A stretch of DNA of 17,185 nucleotides from UBA6115 sp964346355. Its GTDB lineage: Bacteria; Bacillota; Clostridia; Christensenellales; Aristaeellaceae. The position numbers were made by a program, and so were the translations under genes. Location of the stretch: assembly GCA_964346355.1 (NCBI GenBank), contig CAYFUH010000033.1, positions 1 to 17,185 of the forward strand. The letters are read 5' to 3'. Shown here piece by piece: positions 7,902 to 15,293 of the stretch. Every line of letters starts with the position of its first letter. Position 1 is the first letter of the stretch. The notes under the pieces were generated by a model. That model was not told the origin of the DNA. It ran no database searches and saw only the letters and a list, made by a program, of their open reading frames with translations.

Positions 7902-8786
7902 TCACGTTATCCTTTCAACAACCGCGCCAGTATGACACAGCGCCAAGGGGGTCAAAACAAACTGCGGAAAATGCGCCGCAATGACGGGCTTTAGCCGTGC
8001 TGGGAAACTGCTGTCCCGGTACAGACAGATCAGCGTGGGCCCGGCGCCGGAGAGCCAGCAGGCTGCGGCGCCCAGGTCCTCCGCCTTTGCTTTTAGTTCC
8101 CTGCCGCCTGGGATGAGCATAAACCGCGCATCCTGGTGCAGGCGATCCCGGCAGGCAAGGCGCAGGTGGGCGGGGTCGTCCTGCTCCAGCGCCTTGAGCA
8201 AAAACGCCGCATGTGAGAGATTATAGCAAGCGTCCGCCAGGCTGACAAGGGCAGGCAGGGCCGCGCGTGCGGCTGCGGTGGTCAGGGAAAAATCCGGGAT
8301 GAGCGCCACGACGCGCCAGGATGGGTGCATGGCGGAAGACAGTTGATAGGGCAGGCCGTCTTCCATCATGGACACCCGCAAGCCGCCAAAGAGGGCGGGT
8401 GCAACATTGTCCGGATGCCCTTCCAAGGTGCAGGCCAACTCAAAAACGGCCTGGTTCCCCATGCCAAGCTGGTACAGCGCGTTGGCGCCCAGGATGCCGC
8501 CAATGATACAGGCCGCGCTGCTGCCCAGGCCGCGCGCCTGCGGGATATCGGACTGGATGTGAAGGCGCAAGCCCCCGGGGTTGGCATCATACTGCTTTAA
8601 GGCAGCTAAAAAGGCCTGGTACACCAGGTTACAAGGCCCCGCAAAGGCTTGGTCACAGCCGGTGATATCAAGGCCTTGGTTTGTTTTTTCAAAGGTGAAC
8701 CGGGCGAATAGATCAAGGGCCATGCCCAGGCAGTCAAAGCCGGGACCCAGGTTGGCGGTGGTGGCAGGCACGCGGATGCTGATCAT
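7902..8786 (-). CDS. thrB: Homoserine kinase
   Basis: GHMP-family kinase (EC 2.7.1.39) that phosphorylates L-homoserine with ATP, the penultimate step of threonine synthesis; cytoplasmic. The 294-residue length is normal. Family motifs are the N-terminal RVPATTANLGPGFDCLG (5-21), the ATP-binding loop IPQARGLGSSAA (81-92), EGHPDNVAPALFGG (122-135) and the C-terminal LSGAGPT (245-251). Its ATG overlaps the thrC stop by 4 nt (ATGA), indicating translational coupling. The downstream neighbour is the ZIP gene. I see no homoserine dehydrogenase in the window. Confidence 0.97.
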   Translation of the reverse strand: MISIRVPATTANLGPGFDCLGMALDLFARFTFEKTNQGLDITGCDQAFAGPCNLVYQAFLAALKQYDANPGGLRLHIQSDIPQARGLGSSAACIIGGILGANALYQLGMGNQAVFELACTLEGHPDNVAPALFGGLRVSMMEDGLPYQLSSAMHPSWRVVALIPDFSLTTAAARAALPALVSLADACYNLSHAAFLLKALEQDDPAHLRLACRDRLHQDARFMLIPGGRELKAKAEDLGAAACWLSGAGPTLICLYRDSSFPARLKPVIAAHFPQFVLTPLALCHTGAVVERIT

Positions 8787-10237
8787 GATTTCATCCTCCG
8801 CTTTATGTCCGTGAGGATTTCTGTTTTATCAACAAGGGCTGTGTACCGGATGGGCTGGTCCATCACTGCGCGCAGGGCAGCGGGCAGCGCCTGTCCGGAT
8901 ACCTCGCTGATGGCTTTCCACATGCCCACTAAGGTGTCAGGTACCGGCAGCTGAAGTGCGCTTAAGATGGTTTCCGGAAACTTGAAGGGCGAGGCGGTGG
9001 CCAGCACAACGCGCGGGTTGCCGGAATCGCCCAGGGCAGTTTGCGCTGCCCAGGCGCAGGCGGTGTGCGGGTCCATCAAATAGCCATGCTTATCAAAAAC
9101 GGTGCGGAGCGCGGCCTTTGTCTCTTCATCAGTCACCGACGCGCCCAATACATGGGCCTGTATGTATTCAAGCGGTTTTTGATCCAGCTGATAGCGGCCA
9201 TGCTGCTGCAAATCCGCCATCAGCGCGCTCACCTGCTGCGTATCCTCCTCCAACGCGTAATACAGCAAACGCTCCAGGTTGCTGGAGATCAGGATATCCA
9301 TGGAGGGGGAGAGGGTTTGCAAAAGCGGCCGATTTTTGTCATACAGCCCGGTTTGCAAAAAATCAATCAGCACGCGGTTGGCGTTGGCGGCGCAGACCAA
9401 ACGGCCAATGGGGCAGCCCAGGCGCTTGGCCAGGTAGCCAGCCAGAATATCCCCGAAATTGCCGGTGGGCACGATGAAGTCCACCACCTGCCCAGGCAAA
9501 AGCGCCTGCTTGTCCATCAGTTCCTGGCAGGCCTTGATGTAATACACCACCTGCGGGATCAAGCGGCCAATGTTGATGGAGTTGGCGGAGGACAGGGCAA
9601 CGCGGTTGCCCGTTAGCGCCTCCCCCTGCAAAAAGGCGGTTTTGACAGCGGCCTGCGCGTCATCAAAATTGCCGCGGATACCGATTGCTCCCAGGTTGTT
9701 TCCTGGCATGCGCGTCATCTGCGCCTGCTGCACCTGGCTGATGCCAGCAGACGGGTAGTAAACCAGGACAGAAAAGCCCTCGATGTCCGCAAACCCGCGC
9801 ATCGCGGCGGAGCCGGTGTCCCCGCTGGTGGCGGTCAGCACCAGATACGCAGTATCCGGCGTCAGACGCTTGCGCGCCTGAGCCATCAGGCGGGGCAGGG
9901 CTTGCAGCGCGATGTCCTTAAAGGCCGCGGTTGGCCCGTGGAACAATTCCAGCACCCAGGTGTCGCCCACCTGCAAAAGGGGTGTAACAGCCGGCGTATC
10001 AAAGGCGGCATAGGCCTGGTTGACAGCAGTCTGCAAACCAGCCTCATCAAAATCCGGGAAGAAGGCATGCAGCAGCTGGCCGGCTGCTTGCGGATAGGAC
10101 AGCCCGGCAAGGGCAGGCAGGTGTACTTGTGGCAGATGGGCTGGCACATACAGTCCGCCATCGGGTGCCGCGCCGTTTAGGATGGCGCGCATGGCGCAAA
10201 CCTCTTTTGTATGGGATCGCGTGCTGTGGTAGCGCAT
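8783..10237 (-). CDS. thrC: Threonine synthase
   Basis: PLP enzyme (EC 4.2.3.1) converting O-phospho-L-homoserine to L-threonine. Length 484 residues, as in the long (fungal/E. coli-like) class. The N-terminus MRYHSTRS...AILNGAAPDGGLYVP matches the family and supports the ATG at 10237, which has AAAGGAG 6 nt upstream. The PLP lysine is Lys107 in ELFHGPTAAFKDIALQ. Further motifs are TATSGDTGSAA (135-145), SSANSINIGRLIPQ (216-229) and the PLP-phosphate region VPTGNFGDILAGYLAK (256-271). It is first in the thrC-thrB-ZIP operon, transcribed from a strong promoter with a leader of only about 30 nt. That leaves no room for a T-box or attenuator, so regulation, if any, is likely at the promoter. Confidence 0.97.
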   Translation of the reverse strand: MRYHSTRSHTKEVCAMRAILNGAAPDGGLYVPAHLPQVHLPALAGLSYPQAAGQLLHAFFPDFDEAGLQTAVNQAYAAFDTPAVTPLLQVGDTWVLELFHGPTAAFKDIALQALPRLMAQARKRLTPDTAYLVLTATSGDTGSAAMRGFADIEGFSVLVYYPSAGISQVQQAQMTRMPGNNLGAIGIRGNFDDAQAAVKTAFLQGEALTGNRVALSSANSINIGRLIPQVVYYIKACQELMDKQALLPGQVVDFIVPTGNFGDILAGYLAKRLGCPIGRLVCAANANRVLIDFLQTGLYDKNRPLLQTLSPSMDILISSNLERLLYYALEEDTQQVSALMADLQQHGRYQLDQKPLEYIQAHVLGASVTDEETKAALRTVFDKHGYLMDPHTACAWAAQTALGDSGNPRVVLATASPFKFPETILSALQLPVPDTLVGMWKAISEVSGQALPAALRAVMDQPIRYTALVDKTEILTDIKRRMKS

Positions 10238-10272
10238 GCTGTCTCCTTTGTGCGATATCGTGTGACGCGTTC

Positions 10273-10301
10273 AGTATACGGCGCGGGATGGGCACGGTCA
10301 A
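10273..10301 (-). promoter_or_regulatory. Sigma-A promoter of the thrC-thrB-ZIP operon
   Basis: Minus strand: TTGACC (10301-10296), a 17-bp spacer, TATACT (10278-10273), about 36 bp from the thrC ATG. It lies back-to-back with the promoter at 10311. Confidence 0.85.
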
Positions 10302-10310
10302 ACATCCGGC

Positions 10311-10339
10311 TTGTTGGTAGCCTTATCCCCGGGTATGAT
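10311..10339 (+). promoter_or_regulatory. Sigma-A promoter of the glycosidase gene
   Basis: TTGTTG (10311-10316), a 17-bp spacer, TATGAT (10334-10339), ending 18 bp before the ATG at 10358. The predicted leader is only about a dozen bases. Confidence 0.7.
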
Positions 10340-10357
10340 GGTGCGGGAGGGCGAGAT

Positions 10358-11371
10358 ATGAAAACAAAGAATGCCATCACATCATTATGTCCGCGCAGGC
10401 TGGCAGCTGCCCTGCTGGCGCTGATGTTCCTGCTGCTTTTTTCACCCGCGGCGTTTGCGGACTTACAAACAGCGCCCATTGAAGCAAGCGGCCCGCCGCC
10501 GTTTTTGGACTGGCCGGCGCTTGACAGCGAAGGTTTCCTGGCCCTGGAATGGCTGGAGGAAGAATTTGTCCATATCAATGAGGAACAGGGGCGCTGGCTC
10601 TATCTTTCCCATGATTTGCGCGTTGAGATCGAGCGCTTTCACGCCACGCACCAGAAGCGAAAGGTGGTATATTTCATCGCGGACATCCGCTTCCGGGGCG
10701 ATTCCGCTTTCCGCGCCTTTCTGGCAGACCCCAAAAACCCCGCTCGCGTGCTGGAGCGCCCGGCGGTGATCGCCCGTAAGAACAAGGTGGTCTACGCCCA
10801 AAACGGGGATTTGTTCTCCTACCGCTACTACAATAAAAAGAAGATGGGCCTCATCATCCGGGGCGGCAAGATCATCAGCAAGGATACCTACAACCGCGCG
10901 CTGGCGGCCATCCCGCCTTTGGATGAGCTGGCGCTGTACCCCAACGGCCATGTGGAGATGACCACGCCCGGCATCAACAGCCCGCAGGATTACCTGGACC
11001 GGGGCGCGACAGATGTGCTGGCCTTTGGACCCATTTTGTTCCAACACGGCAAAAAGGATGACCGCCTGGACAAGTCCTTCACCCATCGTGAGCCGCGCAG
11101 CGCGCTGGGCGTAATTGGGCCCGGGCATTTTGTGGGCATCATGGTGGAGGGCCGCAACGAGCGCTCTGTCGGCGCCAATTTGCAGTTTGTGGCCGACCGC
11201 TTAATTGAGCGCGGCTGCGTGGAAGCCTTTACCTTGGACGGCGGGCAGACCGCCGCCATGATCTTCATGGGGCGGGAGGTCATGGATCCGGGCATCTATC
11301 ATGGCTTCCAGCAGGCCAGGCGGCAGCAGGACATTATCGGGATTGGTACTTCCCCGCAGATCATAAAATAA
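10358..11371 (+). CDS. Exported phosphodiester glycosidase (NAGPA/DUF2233 domain)
   Basis: Probable secreted hydrolase of the phosphodiester glycosidase (NAGPA, formerly DUF2233) family. Some members cleave GlcNAc-1-phosphodiesters; the bacterial substrate is usually unknown and may be a cell-wall or exopolysaccharide linkage. The start at 10358 has GGAGGG upstream and lies downstream of a promoter; the longer frame from 10211 would cross that promoter. The protein has 337 residues. The signal peptide is about 1-34 (cleavage near AFA-DLQ). The domain spans about 100-335, with motifs AQNGDLFSYR (147-156), AFGPILFQHGK (222-232), EPRSALG (245-251) and LDGGQTAAM (293-301) in the expected order. 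The 40-105 linker before it is not recognised. It is convergent with the next gene, 26 bp away, with no clear terminator between them. Confidence 0.88.
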   Translation: MKTKNAITSLCPRRLAAALLALMFLLLFSPAAFADLQTAPIEASGPPPFLDWPALDSEGFLALEWLEEEFVHINEEQGRWLYLSHDLRVEIERFHATHQKRKVVYFIADIRFRGDSAFRAFLADPKNPARVLERPAVIARKNKVVYAQNGDLFSYRYYNKKKMGLIIRGGKIISKDTYNRALAAIPPLDELALYPNGHVEMTTPGINSPQDYLDRGATDVLAFGPILFQHGKKDDRLDKSFTHREPRSALGVIGPGHFVGIMVEGRNERSVGANLQFVADRLIERGCVEAFTLDGGQTAAMIFMGREVMDPGIYHGFQQARRQQDIIGIGTSPQIIK

Positions 11372-11397
11372 AGCAGACACCCGCTTGATGGCTTCCG

Positions 11398-12531
11398 CTA
11401 TTTGTAGTTGGATTCCGCCTTTGGGTAGAGCTCATAGGCCCAGGCGTGGCTTGGTTTCATAAAATTGTCTGATTTCAGGAAGTAGAGGTGGCCCCCTGCC
11501 CCATCCCAGGTCACATCCACGTGATACCATTTGCCGTCAAGACAAACCAGGTTCCAGGCATGGGACTCCCAGCTTGCGTTTCCCTTGCCCAGGCCGGTCA
11601 CATAGCGGTTTTTGATGTTGACAGCCTGCAGCAGCTGCTGATAGGCCATGGCGAAGCTTTGGCAGACCCCGGTGCCCAGCAGCAACACGCCGTGGGGGTC
11701 ATAGATGGTATAGCTAACGTCATAGTGCGCGTGGCGTGCCAGGTAGTCATGCAGCCACTTGGCGCGGCTGTAGTCATCCGCCGCTTCCGCCATACATTGC
11801 GCAGCCAGGCTGGCTACCTTTTCCTTGAGCATGGCATCAGTCACGATCCGGCGCACCCGATTAACCCCGGTGTGGGCCAGCACCAAACCGCCTTCAAAGG
11901 TGAATACCTGGCCGTTCTTGTCCCGGGTTTTTACCCTGAAGCGCAGCTTGCCGTCCTGCTCCGGCAAAAAGAGGGAGGTGCCGCTTTGTGCTGCGTCATC
12001 CACCTCCTCGGCAAGCTGGCGGCCTTCGCCCATCCAATAGGCCTGGACATCCTCCGGCGGGATATCCGAATGCACTTCATAGCGCGCCAAGATTGCCGGC
12101 CCGTCCTCGGTATCAACAGGCGTCAAGGTGATCTCACAGCTGATGCGGGAGACAGGGTGCAGGACAGGCATGGTGTTGGAGACGCAGGACTGATAGCTGC
12201 CGTCCGGCTGGTGCAGGCGCACCTCCAGCTTCAGCCAGCCCGTGTATTCGGGCGTGAACTGCACCTGCCGCTGCGCCAACAGGGCAGGGATCTCCGTCCA
12301 CTCGGACCCCGTTTTATACAGCCACACGCAGGACAGGCTGTCCTCCGTAACGCCTTCTGGCACCTGTACTATGGCATAAACAGGCTGCCCCACCATGGCG
12401 GTGTCCTGCTTCAATAAAACGGTACAGCCTGGGGCTTGAGCCTGGGACACATCATATGGCAAAAGACAGATCATGAGGGCCAGCGCCAACATCCATCCCA
12501 CCTGCCGCAGGTGTCTGTTGTTTTTTTGCAT
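11398..12531 (-). CDS. Exported transglutaminase-like (cysteine protease fold) protein
   Basis: 377 residues using the ATG at 12531. That start has GGAG 6 nt upstream, while the ATG at 12543 has no ribosome site and would only add MEIG. Residues 1-33 are a signal peptide (cleavage near AQA-PGC). A beta-rich region of about 190 residues without a recognised family follows; it could be Ig-like or bacterial surface modules (VGQPVYAIVQVPEG, GWLKLEVRL). The C-terminal transglut_core domain carries the triad Cys290 (GTGVCQSFA), His324 (ESHAWN) and Asp339 (YHVDVTWD). Bacterial members of this class act as extracellular peptidases, cross-linkers or wall-associated enzymes; the substrate is unknown here. 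It lies 88 bp downstream of the 181-residue exported protein, past a terminator. I find no good promoter of its own, so partial readthrough is likely. Confidence 0.88.
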   Translation of the reverse strand: MQKNNRHLRQVGWMLALALMICLLPYDVSQAQAPGCTVLLKQDTAMVGQPVYAIVQVPEGVTEDSLSCVWLYKTGSEWTEIPALLAQRQVQFTPEYTGWLKLEVRLHQPDGSYQSCVSNTMPVLHPVSRISCEITLTPVDTEDGPAILARYEVHSDIPPEDVQAYWMGEGRQLAEEVDDAAQSGTSLFLPEQDGKLRFRVKTRDKNGQVFTFEGGLVLAHTGVNRVRRIVTDAMLKEKVASLAAQCMAEAADDYSRAKWLHDYLARHAHYDVSYTIYDPHGVLLLGTGVCQSFAMAYQQLLQAVNIKNRYVTGLGKGNASWESHAWNLVCLDGKWYHVDVTWDGAGGHLYFLKSDNFMKPSHAWAYELYPKAESNYK

Positions 12532-12573
12532 TCCTATCTCCATTGTTTGATTTATTCAAAGAGGCAAATACAT

Positions 12574-12594
12574 AAAAACCCCGGTTGCCCGGGG
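12574..12594 (-). terminator. Rho-independent terminator of the 181-residue exported protein gene
   Basis: On the minus strand CCCCGG-GCAA-CCGGGG is followed by TTTTT. Compact and close to ideal. Confidence 0.9.
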
Positions 12595-12618
12595 CTGTTG
12601 CACAATGCGTGGGGTGGA

Positions 12619-13080
12619 TTATTTTGCGTTCTCAGCAGCTTTCTTCAGGGAGGCCAGGTAGTCGCCCACGGTGACGGTGACGGAAGCTTTCAGCTCCTCC
12701 ACATCCGGAACCTGCTTGTGGTTGGCGTCACGCTCGTACACGGGGATGTTCAGCACTTCTTCAACGGTTTTGCCGGTGGCGTACTCGGCAAAGGCCGCGA
12801 TCTGCTCAAACCATTCCTTGCCGATTTCGCTGGCTTTGCGCATGCCGTAAGCTTCGCCCTTTTCCAGCTTGGTCAGCAGTTCTTCAGGCAGGTCGACGGG
12901 CTTGCCTTCCTTGTTAAACTGGATTTTGCTCTGCTGCACGTCCCAGATGACGGACAGGATTTTGCCTTCGGCATCCAGCAGCAGGCTGCACACGGTGGTG
13001 TTGACCTGCGCGGCGCCGGCTTTTTCGTCGGTGGCTTCGGCGACGGAGCCAATGGATGTGACCATGCCCAGGCCATGCTT
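12619..13080 (-). repeat. 462-bp coding repeat, copy A (of 13386-13847)
   Basis: Aligned to 13386-13847 at a constant offset of 767 with no indels. The tract 12689-12822 is identical base for base to 13456-13589 (134 nt), while flanking parts carry scattered synonymous and a few non-synonymous changes. The proteins differ at 8 of 153 positions. Confidence 0.95.
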
Positions 13081-13164
13081 CACAGCGGGGGCCTCAGCAG
13101 CGGCAAAGGACAGCACGGACAGCACCAGCACCAGTGCCAGGGACAGACTTAAGATCTTTTTCAT
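12619..13164 (-). CDS. Secreted protein of unknown function (paralog A)
   Basis: 181 residues. The start has GAGGAGG and a strong promoter. Residues 1-24 form a clear signal peptide (MKKILSLSLALVLVLSVLSF, cleavage near AEA). The rest is a single domain of about 153 residues opening GLGMVTSIGSVAEAT, with AAQVNTTVCSLLLDAEGKI, then YGMRKASEIGKEWFEQ and a C-terminal DVEELKASVTVTVGDYLASLKKA. I recall similar exported or lipoprotein domains in other Clostridia annotated only as hypothetical, and can give no function. The alternating beta (TVCSLLLDAEGKILSV) and helical layout is somewhat like FMN-binding domains, but the flavinylation motif is absent. The same domain recurs in the gene at 13386-14245 with 145 of 153 residues identical. 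It is a monocistron with its own promoter and terminator. Confidence 0.88.
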   Translation of the reverse strand: MKKILSLSLALVLVLSVLSFAAAEAPAVKHGLGMVTSIGSVAEATDEKAGAAQVNTTVCSLLLDAEGKILSVIWDVQQSKIQFNKEGKPVDLPEELLTKLEKGEAYGMRKASEIGKEWFEQIAAFAEYATGKTVEEVLNIPVYERDANHKQVPDVEELKASVTVTVGDYLASLKKAAENAK

Positions 13165-13199
13165 GGGGTTTACCTCCTCGTTTCTTCGGGTCCGGCCAT

Positions 13200-13228
13200 A
13201 TTTTATGCCTTTTAAAATCCCGGGTCAA
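13200..13228 (-). promoter_or_regulatory. Sigma-A promoter of paralog A
   Basis: Minus strand: TTGACC (13228-13223), a 17-bp spacer, TAAAAT (13205-13200), about 36 bp from the ATG at 13164. Confidence 0.8.
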
Positions 13229-13332
13229 GGATTTATGGGACAAGGACAAAACTTAATGGGCGGATTTTGTCCCGGCAGTTTGATACGGGCTCGGCTAAAC
13301 CAAGAAAGTGCCCATAGATGCAAACGTGATAA

Positions 13333-13362
13333 CAAAAAACAAGCGCCGTTGCCAGCGCTTGT
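13333..13362 (-). terminator. Rho-independent terminator of paralog B gene
   Basis: On the minus strand ACAAGCGCT (13362-13354) pairs with GGCGCTTGT (13347-13339), allowing one G-T pair, with a 6-nt loop. A TTTTTGTT run follows directly; the last T of the stem extends it to six. It separates paralog B from paralog A. Confidence 0.85.
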
Positions 13363-13385
13363 GATCAGCGAATGCTGTGGGGTGA

Positions 13386-13847
13386 TTACTTGGCGTTGTC
13401 GGCAGCCTTCTTCAGGGAAGCCAGATAGTCGCCCACGGTGACGGTGACGGAAGCCTTCAGCTCCTCCACATCCGGAACCTGCTTGTGGTTGGCGTCACGC
13501 TCGTACACGGGGATGTTCAGCACTTCTTCAACGGTTTTGCCGGTGGCGTACTCGGCAAAGGCCGCGATCTGCTCAAACCATTCCTTGCCAATCTCGCTGG
13601 CTTTGCGCATGCCATAGGCTTCGCCCTTCTCCAGCTTGGTCAGCAGCTCTTCGGGCAGGTCAACGGGCTTGCCTTCGGCGGAGAACTGAATCTTGCTCTG
13701 CTGCACGTCCCAGGTGACGGACTTGATCTTGCCTTCGGCATCCAGCACCAGGCTGCACACGGTGGTGTTGACCTGCGCGGCACCGGCTTTTTCTGCGGTG
13801 GCTTCGGCGACAGAGCCGATGGACGTGACCATGCCCAGGCCGTATTT
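13386..13847 (-). repeat. 462-bp coding repeat, copy B (of 12619-13080)
   Basis: Second copy of the domain-coding repeat at an offset of 767 bp. It begins at the stop codon and ends at the Lys codon that opens the shared domain. The N-terminal parts of the two genes are unrelated. Confidence 0.95.
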
Positions 13848-14245
13848 GTCTTCGGGGGCATCAGCGGGTGCGGCTTTGGCAGTTTCCAGCTCGGCCTTCA
13901 CGGTCTCCAGCTCGGCCTTGGCGGCATCCAGATCAGCCTNNNNNNNNNNNNNNNNNNNNNNNNNNNNNNNNNNNNNNNNNNNNNNNNNNNNNNNNNNNNN
14001 NNNNNNNNNNNNNNNNNNNNNNNNNNNNNNNNNNNNNNNTCCAGCTCGGCCTTCACGGTCTCCAGCTCGGCCTTGGCGGCATCCAGATCAGCCTGCACGG
14101 GGGCCAGCGCGTCCTGCGCGGCCTTCAGCTCAACATTGGCTGCGTCCAGTTTCTTGTCCACATTGCCCTTCTCCACAAAACCATACACAGCAACAGCGGC
14201 TGCGATGATCAGCAGGACAACGGTCAGGGTTAAACCTTTCTTCAT
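13386..14245 (-). CDS. Membrane-anchored coiled-coil protein with the paralog A domain (paralog B), interrupted by assembly gap
   Basis: Function unknown. The ATG at 14245 has AGGAGG 8 nt upstream and a promoter. Residues about 5-23 (LTLTVVLLIIAAAVAVYGF) form one transmembrane segment or signal anchor. A stalk of Ala/Glu/Leu/Lys heptads follows (KLDAANVELKAAQDALAPVQADLDAAKAELETVKAEL), then the N gap, more of the same heptads (ADLDAAKAELETVKAELETAKA), a short PADAPED linker and the 153-residue domain shared with paralog A. The topology suggests a domain held outside the membrane on a coiled-coil stalk. The 100-N gap does not keep frame (104 nt between complete codons), but it is a placeholder. 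If the 55-bp repeats on either side are merged, the frame closes to 234 residues; extra repeat units would lengthen it. The true length is unknown. I read this as one gene, not two. Confidence 0.8.
13885..13939. repeat. 55-bp direct repeat, left of gap
   Basis: Identical to 14040-14094. It contains TCCAGCTCGGCCTT twice, 21 bp apart (13885 and 13906), so the DNA period equals one coiled-coil heptad. Confidence 0.95.
13940..14039. other. Assembly gap, exactly 100 N
   Basis: Run of 100 N, the customary placeholder for a gap of unknown size, bounded on both sides by the same 55-bp sequence. The gap therefore arose in a tandem repeat. Confidence 0.98.
14040..14094. repeat. 55-bp direct repeat, right of gap
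   Basis: Exact copy of 13885-13939 in the same reading phase relative to the coding strand, encoding ADLDAAKAELETVKAELE on the minus strand. The 14-bp core recurs at 14040 and 14061. Confidence 0.95.
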
Positions 14246-14278
14246 GGGAAATCCTCCTAAAAATTGATTACGCTGTTC

Positions 14279-14307
14279 ATCATACCTGTTATGCGCTCTT
14301 TCGTCAA
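14279..14307 (-). promoter_or_regulatory. Sigma-A promoter of paralog B
   Basis: Minus strand: TTGACG (14307-14302), a 17-bp spacer, TATGAT (14284-14279), 34 bp before the ATG at 14245. Confidence 0.8.
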
Positions 14308-14383
14308 TCAATACAAGGCAAAAGATAGGCCAGCCCAGGACAGATCCGTCCCGTTTGCCTGTTTGATACCTGCCTTGTCTTAA

Positions 14384-15223
14384 TCAGGCGGTTGGGATGC
14401 CGGCTGCCTCCGCGATGGCGCGCACATGCCGGAAGGCTTTGTCATATTCTTCAAAGGTGTCCATGTGCTCCAGCAGCACAGGGGCGTTCATCGGCAGGTG
14501 GCGGTGGATGCTGGCAAGCACCAGGGCAAAATCCAGCTGGCCCAGGCCGGGCGCGGTTTCATGGATCACGGTGGTGAAGTCTGGCTTCATCAGGCTGTCC
14601 TTCAAATGGGTGCTTTTGATGTGCGGTGCCAACTTGTGCATGCATTCCTCGATGAACTCCTGCGCGTACAGAAAGCGCCGCGGGCTGTTGATCATGTTCA
14701 CAAAGTCCATGTGCGCGGCAAACTGCGCACGGTCAATGTCCGCAATCATCTGCAAATACTCATCCGGCCCGTCCGGCAGCATCCAGGGCATGGGCTCCAG
14801 GGTGTAAAACGCGGTCTTGGGCTGCACGCTGTCGATGATATCGCGCACGGTATTTATGATCAGCTCATAGGTTTCCTGGGTGTAGTTTTCCCTGTAGGCG
14901 CCGTCCCAGCGCTCGCCCTGAGCGCCCGCGATGTTCACGCAGCAGGGGATAGCGTATTCCTCGGCCAGCGCCAGCTGCGCCTTGGCGTAATCCAGCGCTG
15001 CCGCCCGCTCCCCCTTGTCCTTTGCCAGCACGTTGCGCCAGACGCCGACCTCGGCAATCACAACGCCCATCTCACGCGTGGCGGTGATGACCTCTTTTGT
15101 CAGCACCTTGTCCGTGTTGCTGTCCACCGGGCAGGGGATGGCGGCAAAACCGGTTGATTGCAGCAGCTTTGCCCAGTCCTCGCTTGTCTTCCAGGACCCA
15201 ACGACCGATCCGCCTAATTTCAT
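14384..15223 (-). CDS. Sugar phosphate isomerase/epimerase-like TIM-barrel protein
   Basis: 279 residues of the AP-endonuclease-2-like (xylose isomerase-like) TIM-barrel superfamily. Members isomerise or epimerise sugars, keto-sugars or inositol derivatives with a divalent metal. The start at 15223 has AGGAGG; the frame extends upstream to 15703 but only antisense to the VOC gene and across the promoter. Probable metal ligands, by position in the fold, are Glu143 (TLEPMPW), Asp173 (HMDFVN), His206 (STHLKD) and Glu252 (LLEHMD). The segment HETAPGLGQLDF (221-232) corresponds to the usual PGxGxxD loop. The substrate is not predictable. It is divergent from the VOC gene, 145 bp away, from back-to-back promoters. 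I see no transporter or dehydrogenase next to it. Confidence 0.88.
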   Translation of the reverse strand: MKLGGSVVGSWKTSEDWAKLLQSTGFAAIPCPVDSNTDKVLTKEVITATREMGVVIAEVGVWRNVLAKDKGERAAALDYAKAQLALAEEYAIPCCVNIAGAQGERWDGAYRENYTQETYELIINTVRDIIDSVQPKTAFYTLEPMPWMLPDGPDEYLQMIADIDRAQFAAHMDFVNMINSPRRFLYAQEFIEECMHKLAPHIKSTHLKDSLMKPDFTTVIHETAPGLGQLDFALVLASIHRHLPMNAPVLLEHMDTFEEYDKAFRHVRAIAEAAGIPTA

Positions 15224-15259
15224 GATGCGCTCCTCCTGTTTTTCATTTTGTTTGATGCC

Positions 15260-15288
15260 ATTGTAGACAGTTTGCGGCTTTTTTACAA
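15260..15288 (-). promoter_or_regulatory. Sigma-A promoter of the TIM-barrel gene
   Basis: Minus strand: TTGTAA (15288-15283), a 17-bp spacer, TACAAT (15265-15260), 37 bp before the ATG. Confidence 0.75.
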
Positions 15289-15293
15289 CCGCC

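Noticed and set aside
13885..14094. CRISPR-like repeat array
   Set aside because: The 21-bp periodicity has no spacers and translates as coiled-coil heptads in frame.
13485..14267. Plus-strand and other frames running through the N gap
   Set aside because: They depend on 100 placeholder N and are antisense to the repeat-coding gene.
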